A stretch of 41,877 bases of DNA from Lentihominibacter butyricus (GCF_025567305.1 NZ_JAOQJP010000017.1:1-41877), one strand, 5' to 3'. Positions 32,865 to 40,833 are shown, counted from the first letter of the stretch. Program-made: numbers and translations. Notes: a model not told the origin generated them from the sequence alone.

Positions 32865-34583
32865 CTATCTGAAGAAATATCTGTGACACAGGCATACTTC
32901 TTCTGCCGGCTCGCATGTTATATGTTCACCGTCTATGAACACTTTGTATGTCTCCGGATCGATCTCCACCTTAGGGCAGTAGCTGTTCCTTACCATGTCG
33001 GCCTTGGTGAGATGTCTTGTATTCTTCACCGGCAGCAGTTTGTCCTTTGAAAACGGCACTTTGTCTCCAAGACCTGCGTCTATGGCTGCCTGGGTCACGA
33101 ATATCTTGTTGAACCTTCTCATAGCGCTGCCGCATGCCGAATACTGTTTCCTGTAGAGCATCGGCTGAGCCACTTCGATGGCTGCATTCACATCACCTGA
33201 CGCCGAATATGCCACAGAACCGCCTTTGAACACCAGCCACGGCTTTGCACCGAAGAATGCAGGATCCCATACGCAGAAATCCGCCAGACGTCCCGGAAGG
33301 AGCGATCCTATGTATTCATCTATACCGAAGACCTTCGCTGCATTGACAGTGTACTTGGCCATGTAGCGGAGTATCCTCTCATTGTCGTTGTCTCCCTTTT
33401 CTTCAGGCAGCGGGCCTCTCTGCTTCTTCATCTTCGAAGCCATCTGCCATGTTCTCAGCACGGTCTCTCCGACTCTTCCCATTCCCTGTGAATCCGAGCC
33501 GTGTATCGATATAGCCCCCATATCGTGGAGGACATCCTCTGCAGCTATAGTCTCTCCTCTTACACGGGAGTCTGCAAAGGCAACATCTTCAGGCACCTTA
33601 GGGTTCAGATGGTGCACTGCCATTATCATGTCCAGATGCTCTGCTATGGTATTGACAGTGTACGGATTGGTGCAGTTCGTTGATGACGGTATTACGTTAG
33701 GCTCTCCGACTACTCTCATGATGTCAGGAGCATGTCCGCCACCTGCACCTTCAGAGTGGTATGTATGTATCGTTCGTCCGCCGAAAGCTGCTATGGTACT
33801 TTCCACGAAACCGCCTTCATTGAGGGTATCGGTGTGTATCTGGACCTGAAAATCCATCTTGTCTGCAACATCCAGACAGCATCTTATAACTTCCGGAGTC
33901 GCTCCGAAATCCTCGTGTATCTTCATTCCTATGGCGCCGTTCAGAGCCTGTTCAACGATGGCGTCAGGCAGACTGGAATTTCCTCTGCCCAGGAAACCTG
34001 CGTTGACAGGAAGTTCCTCGTGAGCCTCTATCATCTGTAGCAGATGGTAAGGTCCCGGCGTCTCCACGCTTGTAGTCTTGGCGCCGCTGCCGCCTCCCAG
34101 CATGGTGGTGATGCCGTTGCTCAGAGCCTCCCATGCCTGGGCAGGTGATTCGAAATGCACGTGCACATCGATGCCTCCCGGCGTTATTATAAGGCCTTCT
34201 GCCGAAACGACTTCTGTGGCGCAGCCTACGATGAGTCCCGGCGTTATATCCATAGTATCAGGATTTCCCGCCTTGCCTATGCCGACTATCACGCCATCCT
34301 TTATGCCGATGTCGCCCTTTACGATACCGATCACAGGATCTATTATTACAGCATTGCTGACACATACATCCAGCACACCTTCGTCAGTGGTCTTTCCTGC
34401 CATGTTGCCCATGCCGTCTCTGTCTGTCTTGCCGCCGCCAAAGAGTATCTCGTCTCCGTAGCATGATGCGGCGTAGTCTTTCTCTATCTCAGCGATAAGC
34501 CCTGTGTCTGCCAGATGTATCCTGTCACCCACTGTAGGGCCGTACATATCGCAGTATTCACGTCTCGATAATGTTACTGCCAT
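32865..34583 (-). CDS. ureC: Urease alpha subunit UreC
   Basis: The protein has 572 residues and hydrolyses urea to ammonia and carbamate at a di-nickel site. Ligands are present: H141/H143 (DVHVHF), carbamylated K221 (GMKIHED), H223, H250, H276, H324 and D364 (HGSDSQGMGR). Two features are unusual. The flap reads MAVHHLN, with Val323 where most ureases have Cys (Klebsiella Cys319). The loop after GGGSG is about three residues shorter than usual and lacks the common GT-ATTCTPGP wording. ATG 34583 is preferred to the GTG at 34592, which is 1 nt from GGAGA. It overlaps ureB closely. Confidence 0.97.
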   Translation of the reverse strand: MAVTLSRREYCDMYGPTVGDRIHLADTGLIAEIEKDYAASCYGDEILFGGGKTDRDGMGNMAGKTTDEGVLDVCVSNAVIIDPVIGIVKGDIGIKDGVIVGIGKAGNPDTMDITPGLIVGCATEVVSAEGLIITPGGIDVHVHFESPAQAWEALSNGITTMLGGGSGAKTTSVETPGPYHLLQMIEAHEELPVNAGFLGRGNSSLPDAIVEQALNGAIGMKIHEDFGATPEVIRCCLDVADKMDFQVQIHTDTLNEGGFVESTIAAFGGRTIHTYHSEGAGGGHAPDIMRVVGEPNVIPSSTNCTNPYTVNTIAEHLDMIMAVHHLNPKVPEDVAFADSRVRGETIAAEDVLHDMGAISIHGSDSQGMGRVGETVLRTWQMASKMKKQRGPLPEEKGDNDNERILRYMAKYTVNAAKVFGIDEYIGSLLPGRLADFCVWDPAFFGAKPWLVFKGGSVAYSASGDVNAAIEVAQPMLYRKQYSACGSAMRRFNKIFVTQAAIDAGLGDKVPFSKDKLLPVKNTRHLTKADMVRNSYCPKVEIDPETYKVFIDGEHITCEPAEEVCLCHRYFFR

Positions 34584-34584
34584 A

Positions 34585-34959
34585 TCATTCACTCTCCTTT
34601 ACCTTTGCGTTCATCTTCTCCACAGCTGCTTTTCTCACTTCAGGGTCATGGACATTGCCCATGGTCATCCCCATGAATCCGTAGAGATTCTCATCTCCCT
34701 TGTAAGGCACCAGCGTCACCTTCCTGTCTTCGCCGGGTTCAAAACGAATGGCGTTGCCTGCCGGTATATCCAGATGATAGCCGAAAGCTTTCTCCCTGTC
34801 GAATCTCAGTGCGATGTTCGCTTCAAAGAAGTGATAGTGCGAGCAGACCTGTATGGAACGGTCTCCGGTGTTGTTCACCACCAGCTCTATAGTGTCCCTG
34901 CCTTCATTGATGATGACAGGATCATCTGCGAATATGAATTCTCCTACACGGTATTTCAT
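34585..34959 (-). CDS. ureB: Urease beta subunit UreB
   Basis: The protein has 124 residues. It holds VGEFIFADDPVIINEGRDTIELVVNNTGDR at the start of the beta fold, then RFDREKAFGYHLDIPAGNAIRFEPG. It is a structural subunit of the (UreABC)3 enzyme. ATG 34959 follows GGAGGG. The stop lies 1 nt before the ureC ATG. Confidence 0.95.
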   Translation of the reverse strand: MKYRVGEFIFADDPVIINEGRDTIELVVNNTGDRSIQVCSHYHFFEANIALRFDREKAFGYHLDIPAGNAIRFEPGEDRKVTLVPYKGDENLYGFMGMTMGNVHDPEVRKAAVEKMNAKVKESE

Positions 34960-34971
34960 GATCTGCCCTCC

Positions 34972-35331
34972 TTAATAATTCATCGATACCAGCTCAGATA
35001 CCGGAACTGCGTCTTCTCTCTTCTCGAGACGGATCGGCTCCTGTACTGAAACCAGCTTGTTGCCGTCAGGGAACATCACTTCCAGCTGTATTACAGGAAG
35101 CATCTCCTGAGTCCCTTCCATGACGTCTTCTTCCGTGATTATCCTGGAGCCCAGCTCCACAAGGTCGTATATGGAATCCCTGCCTTCTCTGGCTCTTTCC
35201 AGAAGCTCATCACAAATTATTGACATGGCTTCGATATAGTTCAGCTTGACGCCGCGCTTCCATCGCCGTCTCGATACTTCGGCAACATTGAACATAATGA
35301 GCCGTTCCTGTTCTTTGACAGTAAGTTTCAT
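34972..35331 (-). CDS. ureA: Urease gamma subunit UreA
   Basis: The protein has 119 residues, while the family is usually about 100. The normal body, KLNYIEAMSIICDELLERAREG and EDVMEGTQEMLPVIQLEVMFPDG, is intact. The extra 19 residues follow QEPIRLEK at the C-terminus, where fused gamma-beta subunits in some bacteria continue into UreB. GGGAGGT precedes ATG 35331. The gene starts 18 nt after the regulator stop, so it shares its transcript. Confidence 0.95.
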   Translation of the reverse strand: MKLTVKEQERLIMFNVAEVSRRRWKRGVKLNYIEAMSIICDELLERAREGRDSIYDLVELGSRIITEEDVMEGTQEMLPVIQLEVMFPDGNKLVSVQEPIRLEKREDAVPVSELVSMNY

Positions 35332-35349
35332 ACAAATACCTCCCGGATC

Positions 35350-36717
35350 TTAAAATTCCTGTTTTATGCCTAACCTTTTCATCTTCTTATACAGCACCGG
35401 TCTTGCGATGCCCAGATACTCCGCAGCTCTGGACTTGTTCCCGTCAAAGTGCTCCAGCACATTGATGATGATCTCCTTCTCGGCACTGTCTCTTGCCTGA
35501 TCTATGATGCTTTTCCCGTTCTCAGGCCGCCATTCGCTGATGCTGCCTCCTGCAGGTTTCTTCGCTATCCCGAAATCCTCCGGGTGCAGGATATTGTCAC
35601 TTGAAAAATTCATGGCACGCTCCACTGCGTTCCTCAGTTCCCGCACATTGCCGTACCATTTCCGCCGTCGCAGTATATCGAGAGTTTTGCTGTCTATGCC
35701 TGAAACACTGCTTCCCATCTGTGCATTCATCTCCTCTATCACTGAACCTGCGATAAGCTCTATATCCTCCGGTCTTTCACGCAGAGGCGGTACACTCAGC
35801 TCAATGACGTTGAGTCTGTAGTAAAGATCCTTCCTGAATTTCCCCTGACTTACAAGATGAGCAAGGTTCTCGTTGGATGCAGCTATGACCCTTACATCCA
35901 CCGATACTGTCTCTTCGCTGCCAAGACGCTCGAACTCCATTTCCTGGAGGACTCTCAGCAGTTTGGGCTGCATGGACATCGGCATCTGATTTATCTCATC
36001 GATGAACAGTGTTCCTTTGTCTGCCAGTTCAAATTTACCCTTGCGTCCCTCTTTACTGGCTCCGGTAAAAGCCCCTCTCTCATATCCGAAGAATTCAGAC
36101 TCCGCCAGTGATTCCGGTAATGCCGCCGCATTTATCTTTATGAAACGCTTCTTTCGCCGGCTGCTCAGGTTGTGGATCGCATGTGCCACCAGTTCTTTGC
36201 CTGTGCCGGTCTCACCTGTGATCAGCACGGTGGACGATGATCTTGCCGTCGTCAATATTTTTCTCTTCAGTTCCTGTATGCACTGTGATTCTCCTATTAT
36301 ATTGTTTATGTTATACTTCGTACTGACCAGATCGCTCAATTCACTTGTCAGATCCTTGAGTTCCTTATCCAGGAACCGGCTGTATTCTTCCGACAGCTCA
36401 TACAGCATTTCCGAACGCTGTACAACATCATATTCCATGAGACCTGCTTTTCTGCCTCCGTCATAGATCGGCACATGCACCGATATGCCGATTCCCATAT
36501 ATGTATTGTAAAACACGATCACCGGTTCGTCCTTATCGAGATTTTCCAGCATCTTCGTCTCCGGAAAAACATCTCTGATATGCCTCCCTATGATCTCTTT
36601 CTTCGCGATCTGGAAATAATCAGCGCACTGCTGATTTACATAAAAAACGATGCCATCCATATCGATCATGACAAGACCCGGAAGCTGTTCAAAATATTTC
36701 TCCATATAATCATACAT
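35350..36717 (-). CDS. PAS-domain sigma-54 dependent transcriptional activator
   Basis: The protein has 455 residues. Residues 1 to about 115 form a PAS domain (GIVFYVNQQCADYF). A short coiled region (SEEYSRFLDKELKDLTSELSD) leads to an AAA+ domain with Walker A GETGTGKE, the sigma-54 contact loop GAFTGA and Walker B TLFIDEI. The C-terminus is a Fis-type helix-turn-helix (NKSRAAEYLGIARPVLYKKM). It should drive sigma-54 promoters in response to a ligand bound by the PAS domain. Its position between the antiporter and ureA makes the urease operon the obvious target, with autoregulation. Fis-type HTHs bind palindromes, and a duplicated palindrome lies upstream of the antiporter. ATG 36717 follows AAAGGTG. 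Confidence 0.95.
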   Translation of the reverse strand: MYDYMEKYFEQLPGLVMIDMDGIVFYVNQQCADYFQIAKKEIIGRHIRDVFPETKMLENLDKDEPVIVFYNTYMGIGISVHVPIYDGGRKAGLMEYDVVQRSEMLYELSEEYSRFLDKELKDLTSELSDLVSTKYNINNIIGESQCIQELKRKILTTARSSSTVLITGETGTGKELVAHAIHNLSSRRKKRFIKINAAALPESLAESEFFGYERGAFTGASKEGRKGKFELADKGTLFIDEINQMPMSMQPKLLRVLQEMEFERLGSEETVSVDVRVIAASNENLAHLVSQGKFRKDLYYRLNVIELSVPPLRERPEDIELIAGSVIEEMNAQMGSSVSGIDSKTLDILRRRKWYGNVRELRNAVERAMNFSSDNILHPEDFGIAKKPAGGSISEWRPENGKSIIDQARDSAEKEIIINVLEHFDGNKSRAAEYLGIARPVLYKKMKRLGIKQEF

Positions 36718-36771
36718 ATATCACTCACACCTTTTCGATTTGTCCTGACTCAGATATGCAAAACAGAAACT

Positions 36772-36810
36772 GTTCAGAGATGCGTTGAAAGACGCCTTCT
36801 CTGAACAGGA
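36772..36810 (-). terminator. Imperfect terminator/attenuator between antiporter and regulator
   Basis: CTGTTCAGAGA (36772-36782) pairs perfectly with TCTCTGAACAG (36800-36810), with an inner GCGT/ACGC helix. On the minus strand only TTTCTGTTTT follows, so termination may be partial and set the ratio of antiporter to urease transcripts. Confidence 0.65.
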
Positions 36811-36816
36811 TAACAT

Positions 36817-38166
36817 CTAAAACACGAATCCGGCAATAAGATATATGATAATACTGACAATTATAGCCGGTACAGCCATAGGAACACCGGTCTTCAGGAA
36901 GTCGTTATTCCGTATCTTCGTCAGACTGCAGGAGAGGGTCACTGAGTCGCCGTAGAAGCATGTGGTGCTTCCTGCTGCGGCTCCGGCTATAACTGCACCG
37001 ATAGTCAGATACATGTTTGCGTCCAGCTGCTGAGCCAGCGGCAGCATGATCGGGAAGCATACTGCAGCCATTCCCCAGAAGCTTCCTGTAACGAACCCCA
37101 GCACCATGAGTATAACGAATGCGATCGCAGGCAGCGTATGTACGCTGATCACATCTACAACACTGTTTACGACATAAGGTGCAAGACCAAGTTCATCGTT
37201 GGCATTCTGAAGAACGAAGGCACTGATAACGATGGCTGTGCAGACGAACATCTCTTCGAAGCCTCTGCATATGGAGTCGAAGGCTTCCGTGAATCCCAGA
37301 AGCTTCTGTGGTATGTAAAGCACGAAGCAGAGAACGATACCCAGGATCAGTCCGTACATGAGCTCCTGTGTATAAAGTGCAACTGCGATGACACCCGCCA
37401 TAGGGATGATGAAGTTCCATGCGCTTGTCTCTTTCCTGCTTTCTTCTTCAGATTCATTCTGTTCTGCAAGATCCGGCGGCAGGACGAGTCCTTCCTGCTC
37501 CGCACGGAGCTCTGCCTTTTTCATAGCGCCGAAAGGCTTTATTATCCTCAGCTGATAGAGCAGTACAAATATCAGTGATACCCATGCGAAGAACATGAAT
37601 GGAACTGATTTCACCAGTTCATTGAACCCTGCACCTGTTCCCAGTCCCAGCGTGCTCTCTATCTGTCCTGTCATGAACACACCCCACAGTGACATCGGAA
37701 CGATAACGCAGGTCGCACAAGCAACAGCATTCACCGAGAAAGCATACATCTCTCTGGACATATGGTTCTGATCAGCGATCTTGCGGTTCGAAACACCTGC
37801 TGCCAGTACACTGAAGTAGTTGTCCAGGAAGAACACTATCCCCATTACCCATGCCATGACGCCGGCTTTTTTCTTGGTGTTCGCAACTTTGAGTCCCAGT
37901 CTTGTAAAACCTGAAGTCGCATTTGCTTTTTCAAGCAAATGAATAAAGATGCCGAATAAACCGAAAATAACTACAAAATAAGCTGATTCACCAAGCTCTC
38001 CGTAAAGTGAATCAAGATATGCCACTACGAAATGCTGCTTGTCCAGTATGATATATCCTACCAGAGCTCCGCAGATCAGTGGCTCTACCGCTCTCTTGGT
38101 TATGATCGCTGTAACGATGGTAACCAGGACCGGCAGCAGACTGATGATGCCATAAGTACTATCCAT
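36817..38166 (-). CDS. NhaC-family sodium/proton antiporter-like transporter
   Basis: The protein has 449 residues and 11-12 membrane segments. It belongs to the NhaC superfamily: GIISLLPVLVTIVTAIITKRAVEPLICGALVG at the N-terminus, FFLDNYFSVLAAGVSNR near residue 120 and SFWGMAAVCFPIMLPLA near 385. A hydrophilic loop rich in Glu (about 225-250) faces the cytoplasm. NhaC-type proteins exchange Na+ for H+ or carry organic anions or amines. The position at the head of a urease operon, behind a sigma-54 promoter, suggests handling of pH, ammonium or a urea precursor. I chose ATG 38166 (AAAGGAG, 7 nt); the longer frame to 38256 overlaps the promoter. Confidence 0.9.
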   Translation of the reverse strand: MDSTYGIISLLPVLVTIVTAIITKRAVEPLICGALVGYIILDKQHFVVAYLDSLYGELGESAYFVVIFGLFGIFIHLLEKANATSGFTRLGLKVANTKKKAGVMAWVMGIVFFLDNYFSVLAAGVSNRKIADQNHMSREMYAFSVNAVACATCVIVPMSLWGVFMTGQIESTLGLGTGAGFNELVKSVPFMFFAWVSLIFVLLYQLRIIKPFGAMKKAELRAEQEGLVLPPDLAEQNESEEESRKETSAWNFIIPMAGVIAVALYTQELMYGLILGIVLCFVLYIPQKLLGFTEAFDSICRGFEEMFVCTAIVISAFVLQNANDELGLAPYVVNSVVDVISVHTLPAIAFVILMVLGFVTGSFWGMAAVCFPIMLPLAQQLDANMYLTIGAVIAGAAAGSTTCFYGDSVTLSCSLTKIRNNDFLKTGVPMAVPAIIVSIIIYLIAGFVF

Positions 38167-38217
38167 TAGCAAACTCCTTTCACAAATCATAAAAGTAACA
38201 GGTATGCCTACTATTAT

Positions 38218-38233
38218 AGCAACAACTGTGCCA
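38218..38233 (-). promoter_or_regulatory. Sigma-54 (-24/-12) promoter of the nhaC-urease operon
   Basis: On the minus strand TGGCAC-AGTTG-TTGCT matches the sigma-54 consensus with GG and GC exactly ten bases apart. The predicted start is near 38207. A sigma-A promoter, TGGATA (38241-38236)-17-TATAAT (38218-38213), overlaps it and could provide basal expression. Confidence 0.85.
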
Positions 38234-38296
38234 TTTATCCAAAATTCTGAAAACACTGAAATTCAGCCATTCCTGATTTCCGACAAAAATCGACAA

Positions 38297-38316
38297 GTGT
38301 CATCTAAATGTTACAC
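38297..38316 (-). promoter_or_regulatory. Upstream activator site, proximal copy
   Basis: The plus strand reads GTGTCATCTAAATGTTACAC, an inverted repeat with one arm mismatch. It is centred about 100 bp upstream of the sigma-54 start, the usual distance for an enhancer-binding protein. It shares 17 of 20 bases with the distal copy. Confidence 0.75.
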
Positions 38317-38365
38317 TCACCTCATCTGTTCGCCGGACACACTGCAATTACTTGTTTTCAACTAT

Positions 38366-38385
38366 GTGTAATCTTAAAGTTACAC
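38366..38385 (-). promoter_or_regulatory. Upstream activator site, distal copy
   Basis: The plus strand reads GTGTAATCTTAAAGTTACAC, a perfect GTGTAA-N8-TTACAC palindrome, centred 69 bp beyond the proximal copy. Confidence 0.78.
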
Positions 38386-38663
38386 AGTCGTTCGTCGCTC
38401 ACAGTCACGTATGTATCCCTGCCCATTCACATGTTCCGCGTTATGAAACCCTGTATCTGTGATGTAAAAGCGCTTATCTTGACTATTATGTTTTTCCGAA
38501 TTATCATTTGATCGACAGAAAAACTAACATTACATGAGCAGCGAGCAGAGTCCAGAAGTCCTTGATCTCGAATTCCCGCAACCCGCAGCGCTGATCCCCA
38601 TCGCCTTGCCAGCAATGTGGCTGCTGTCCCTTATCATCTGTTATCGTCAATAATGCGTCAAAC
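38386..38663. other. Non-coding stretch between the urease regulatory region and island edge
   Basis: I see no gene, RNA or repeat here. Short open frames lack ribosome sites. GC content falls toward the right. Confidence 0.5.
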
Positions 38664-38709
38664 CAAAAAATCAAAAATCCCGAACCGTTGAATTTCCAAC
38701 AAGTTCGGG
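38664..38709 (-). terminator. Terminator following the guaA-like tail
   Basis: On the minus strand CCCGAAC (38709-38703) pairs with GTTCGGG (38685-38679), with an inner GTTG/CAAC helix. T-rich sequence follows to 38664. No complete minus-strand gene precedes it, only the short guaA-like end. Confidence 0.85.
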
Positions 38710-38727
38710 GCCCATTTACTTAAATTC

Positions 38728-38739
38728 CTATTCCCACTC
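38728..38739 (-). other. Putative attachment site: guaA 3'-end-like sequence
   Basis: On the minus strand GAGTGGGAATAG encodes Glu-Trp-Glu-stop, the usual C-terminus of GMP synthase, followed 19 nt later by a terminator. Upstream in frame there is a stop only a few codons back, so this is not a gene. GMP synthase 3' ends are a known integration hotspot, so this is best read as the distal att copy of an island that extends rightwards. The partner copy would be at guaA itself, outside the window. Confidence 0.6.
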
Positions 38740-39002
38740 GTTACCGAAAGACTAAACTTAACGCATTTTGTTTATAAAACGTATCGTGTAGTCTTCGTAG
38801 TATTTTGATAATCCATATTATCATACCTGTACGACGAGAATTTATCATTTTCTTATCAGGTGCGATAAAACCGATGGTTGCAAGAAAGGAATCATTGCAA
38901 CCGGATTGATTTTACAATTTATATTATACTTGATTTCTTTTTATTTTGCAAGATGTATTTTAATTTTACGCACACATTTCAAAAAATGTGCTTAAAATTT
39001 AA
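38740..39002. repeat. AT-rich island edge with three palindromes
   Basis: TGATAAT-CCAT-ATTATCA (38806-38823), GGTTGCAA (38876-38883)/TTGCAACC (38895-38902) and CACATTT (38973-38979)/AAATGTG (38984-38990) are spread over the gene-free interval next to the putative att site. They could be recombinase or repressor sites, or RNA hairpins. No gene is supported here. Confidence 0.5.
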
Positions 39003-39031
39003 TTGATTTTTTTAGTTGTCTCAGGTATAAT
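39003..39031 (+). promoter_or_regulatory. Promoter of the AbiE pair
   Basis: TTGATT (39003-39008) and a perfect TATAAT (39026-39031) are separated by 17 bp. AbiEi antitoxins repress their own promoter, and the palindrome at 38973-38990 is a candidate operator. Confidence 0.8.
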
Positions 39032-39094
39032 AAAATCAGCACACAATTACGTGTTCTCTGTGCGTGAATTTTATTAAAGAAAGAGGGTGAATGA

Positions 39095-39700
39095 GTGAAT
39101 CTTCAAGAGCGAGCAAAAGAAGTGGTTATATACAATAATGGTATTGCAAAATCTGCCGACTTTGTTGATGCCGGAATCAGAGCTGTTGATGTCGTAAACC
39201 TGTGTAACGCAGGCTTTCTTAATCGTGTACGACACGGATATTATCAGCTTGCCGAACAAGATATTTCTTCAGAAGAACAATTGCTTGCAACACTCATTCC
39301 AAAAGGAATAGTTTGTGTTGAATCCGCATTGTTTCACTATGGTTATAGCGACTTTGCACCACGAAAATGGTCAATAGCTGTGCCTCGTTCAATGTCAAGA
39401 ACAAAGCTAAAAGTCGATTCGCTTGCTATTCAAGCTTATTATATGCAGCCCGAGTTGTATGAACTTGGGAAAACCACCGATAACTTCAATGGGGTTAATC
39501 TGCCTGTATATGACCGTGAGCGAACAATATGTGATTGTTTCAAATATCGTTCCAGATTGGATAACGAAATTTTTAACAAGGCTATTAACGCTTATGTAAA
39601 AGACGACAAAAAGAATCTGAATAACCTTTCTGCTTATTCCCAAAAATTGCGTGTGCATAAAAAGGTTACCGAACTGATGGAGGTGTTGCTGAATGGCTGA
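39095..39700 (+). CDS. abiEi: AbiEi-type antitoxin/repressor
   Basis: The protein has 201 residues. It has the AbiEi winged-helix start (FVDAGIRAVDVVNLCNAGFLNRVRHGYYQL) and the C-terminal domain with GIVCVESALFHYG, WSIAVPRSM and YDRERTICDCFKYRSRLD. It antagonises the nucleotidyltransferase toxin of the type IV system and probably represses transcription. GTG 39095 follows AGAGGG with 7 nt; an ATG at 39091 is out of frame and runs to an early stop. It overlaps abiEii by 8 nt. The gene is AT-rich compared with the chromosome to the left. Confidence 0.9.
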   Translation: MNLQERAKEVVIYNNGIAKSADFVDAGIRAVDVVNLCNAGFLNRVRHGYYQLAEQDISSEEQLLATLIPKGIVCVESALFHYGYSDFAPRKWSIAVPRSMSRTKLKVDSLAIQAYYMQPELYELGKTTDNFNGVNLPVYDRERTICDCFKYRSRLDNEIFNKAINAYVKDDKKNLNNLSAYSQKLRVHKKVTELMEVLLNG

Positions 39701-40592
39701 TATTGCAGCGTCTGTGCTTACTCGATTAAAGAATAAGGCGCAAGCAAGTGGAAGAAGTTATCAACTTTGCTTACAACTTTTTTGTCAGGAAGAATTTTTG
39801 CGCAGACTTGAAAAGTCAAAATACGCAGAAAATTTTGTTCTCAAAGGCGGATTGTTTATCTATTCGCTTACCGAATTTGACAGCAGAGTTACAGTCGATG
39901 TTGATTTTTTGCTTCGACAAATGCCGAACACTCCTGAACAACTGCGAGTTGTGCTTGAAGAAATTATCGCAGCACCTACTGAAAATGAATTTGTTACATT
40001 TAAGATAACAGATGTTGCTCCCATTGCTGTTGCAAAGAAATATGCCGGTATCGGTGCATCGCTTGTTGCACACATCAAGAATACAAGAACACCTTTCAGC
40101 ATTGATTTCGGCATTGGCGATGTAATTGTCCCAAAGCAGGAAAAGCGAAAAATTCCTACACAGCTTGACGATTTTGCTTCTCCGACGGTAAATACATATT
40201 CGCTGGAAACGACAATTGCCGAAAAGCTTGATGCAATTCTCGATTTAATGGAATTTTCAAGCCGAATGAAAGATTATTATGATATTTATTATCTTGCCAA
40301 TAAGTTTGATTTTGACGGTGCAACGCTGACAAAAGCACTTAAAAAGACTTTTGAAAATCGTGGACACGCCTTTACGATAGAACAATTTGAGCAGGTTATG
40401 GCTTTTGCCGAAAATGATGCAATGCAAAAGAAATGGAAAGCATTTTGCAGAAAGATAGATACTAAAACCGATGATTTTAACACAGTGCTGAAAACTATCA
40501 AAGCATTTTTGATAGAGCCGTTTATAGCAGCGGTTGAAAATAAAGAATTTGAAGAAAAATGGACTGCCGCTGATGGCAGGTGGAGAAGATAG
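39693..40592 (+). CDS. abiEii: AbiEii nucleotidyltransferase toxin
   Basis: The protein has 299 residues. The catalytic region FVLKGGLFIYSL (KGG at 51-53) followed by VTVDVDFLL (D69 and D71) is the nucleotidyltransferase signature. YYDIYYLANKFDFD near 190 is the usual helical segment. The family blocks growth by modifying tRNA and can abort phage infection. The key residues are intact and the length is typical, so the toxin is likely functional. It is coupled to the antitoxin gene. Confidence 0.92.
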   Translation: MADIAASVLTRLKNKAQASGRSYQLCLQLFCQEEFLRRLEKSKYAENFVLKGGLFIYSLTEFDSRVTVDVDFLLRQMPNTPEQLRVVLEEIIAAPTENEFVTFKITDVAPIAVAKKYAGIGASLVAHIKNTRTPFSIDFGIGDVIVPKQEKRKIPTQLDDFASPTVNTYSLETTIAEKLDAILDLMEFSSRMKDYYDIYYLANKFDFDGATLTKALKKTFENRGHAFTIEQFEQVMAFAENDAMQKKWKAFCRKIDTKTDDFNTVLKTIKAFLIEPFIAAVENKEFEEKWTAADGRWRR

Positions 40593-40602
40593 GAGAACAA
40601 AA

Positions 40603-40833
40603 ATGGAGCTTAAAGATATTTTGAATTTAATAGCTATATTTATAATTCCTGTAGTTGCTGTTATAGTTGGACAACATTTGCAAAATAGAGCAGAAATAAG
40701 AAAAGATAAAATGCATATTTTTAAAGTACTTATGACTTCACGAATATATGGTTGGACACAAGAAAGCGTACATTGTCTTAATATTATTGATATTGTATTT
40801 GCAGACGACAAAAAGTTCGTGATCTCTTTTTAA
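40603..40833 (+). pseudogene. Truncated DUF6680-like membrane protein
   Basis: The frame encodes 76 residues from ATG 40603, after AGGAGAAC. One membrane helix near the N-terminus (LNLIAIFIIPVVAVIVGQHL) and the segment MHIFKVLMTSR resemble DUF6680 proteins, which are about twice as long. The match stops at about VFADDKK, after which FVISF and a stop are read from the neighbouring mazF remnant. The sequence was probably cut by a rearrangement near 40815. It follows abiEii by 10 nt. Confidence 0.6.

Noticed and set aside
34586..34592. ATG at 34588 or GTG at 34592 as the ureC start
   Set aside because: The first is out of frame and the second is only 1 nt from the ribosome site; ATG 34583 gives the family-typical N-terminus.
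38728..38739. True guaA gene end in this window
   Set aside because: Reading upstream in the same frame meets a stop after a few codons, so no GMP synthase is encoded here; only a short tail is present.
39091..39138. ATG at 39091 as the abiEi start
   Set aside because: It is in another frame and reaches a stop within about 16 codons; the GTG at 39095 continues into the AbiEi fold.
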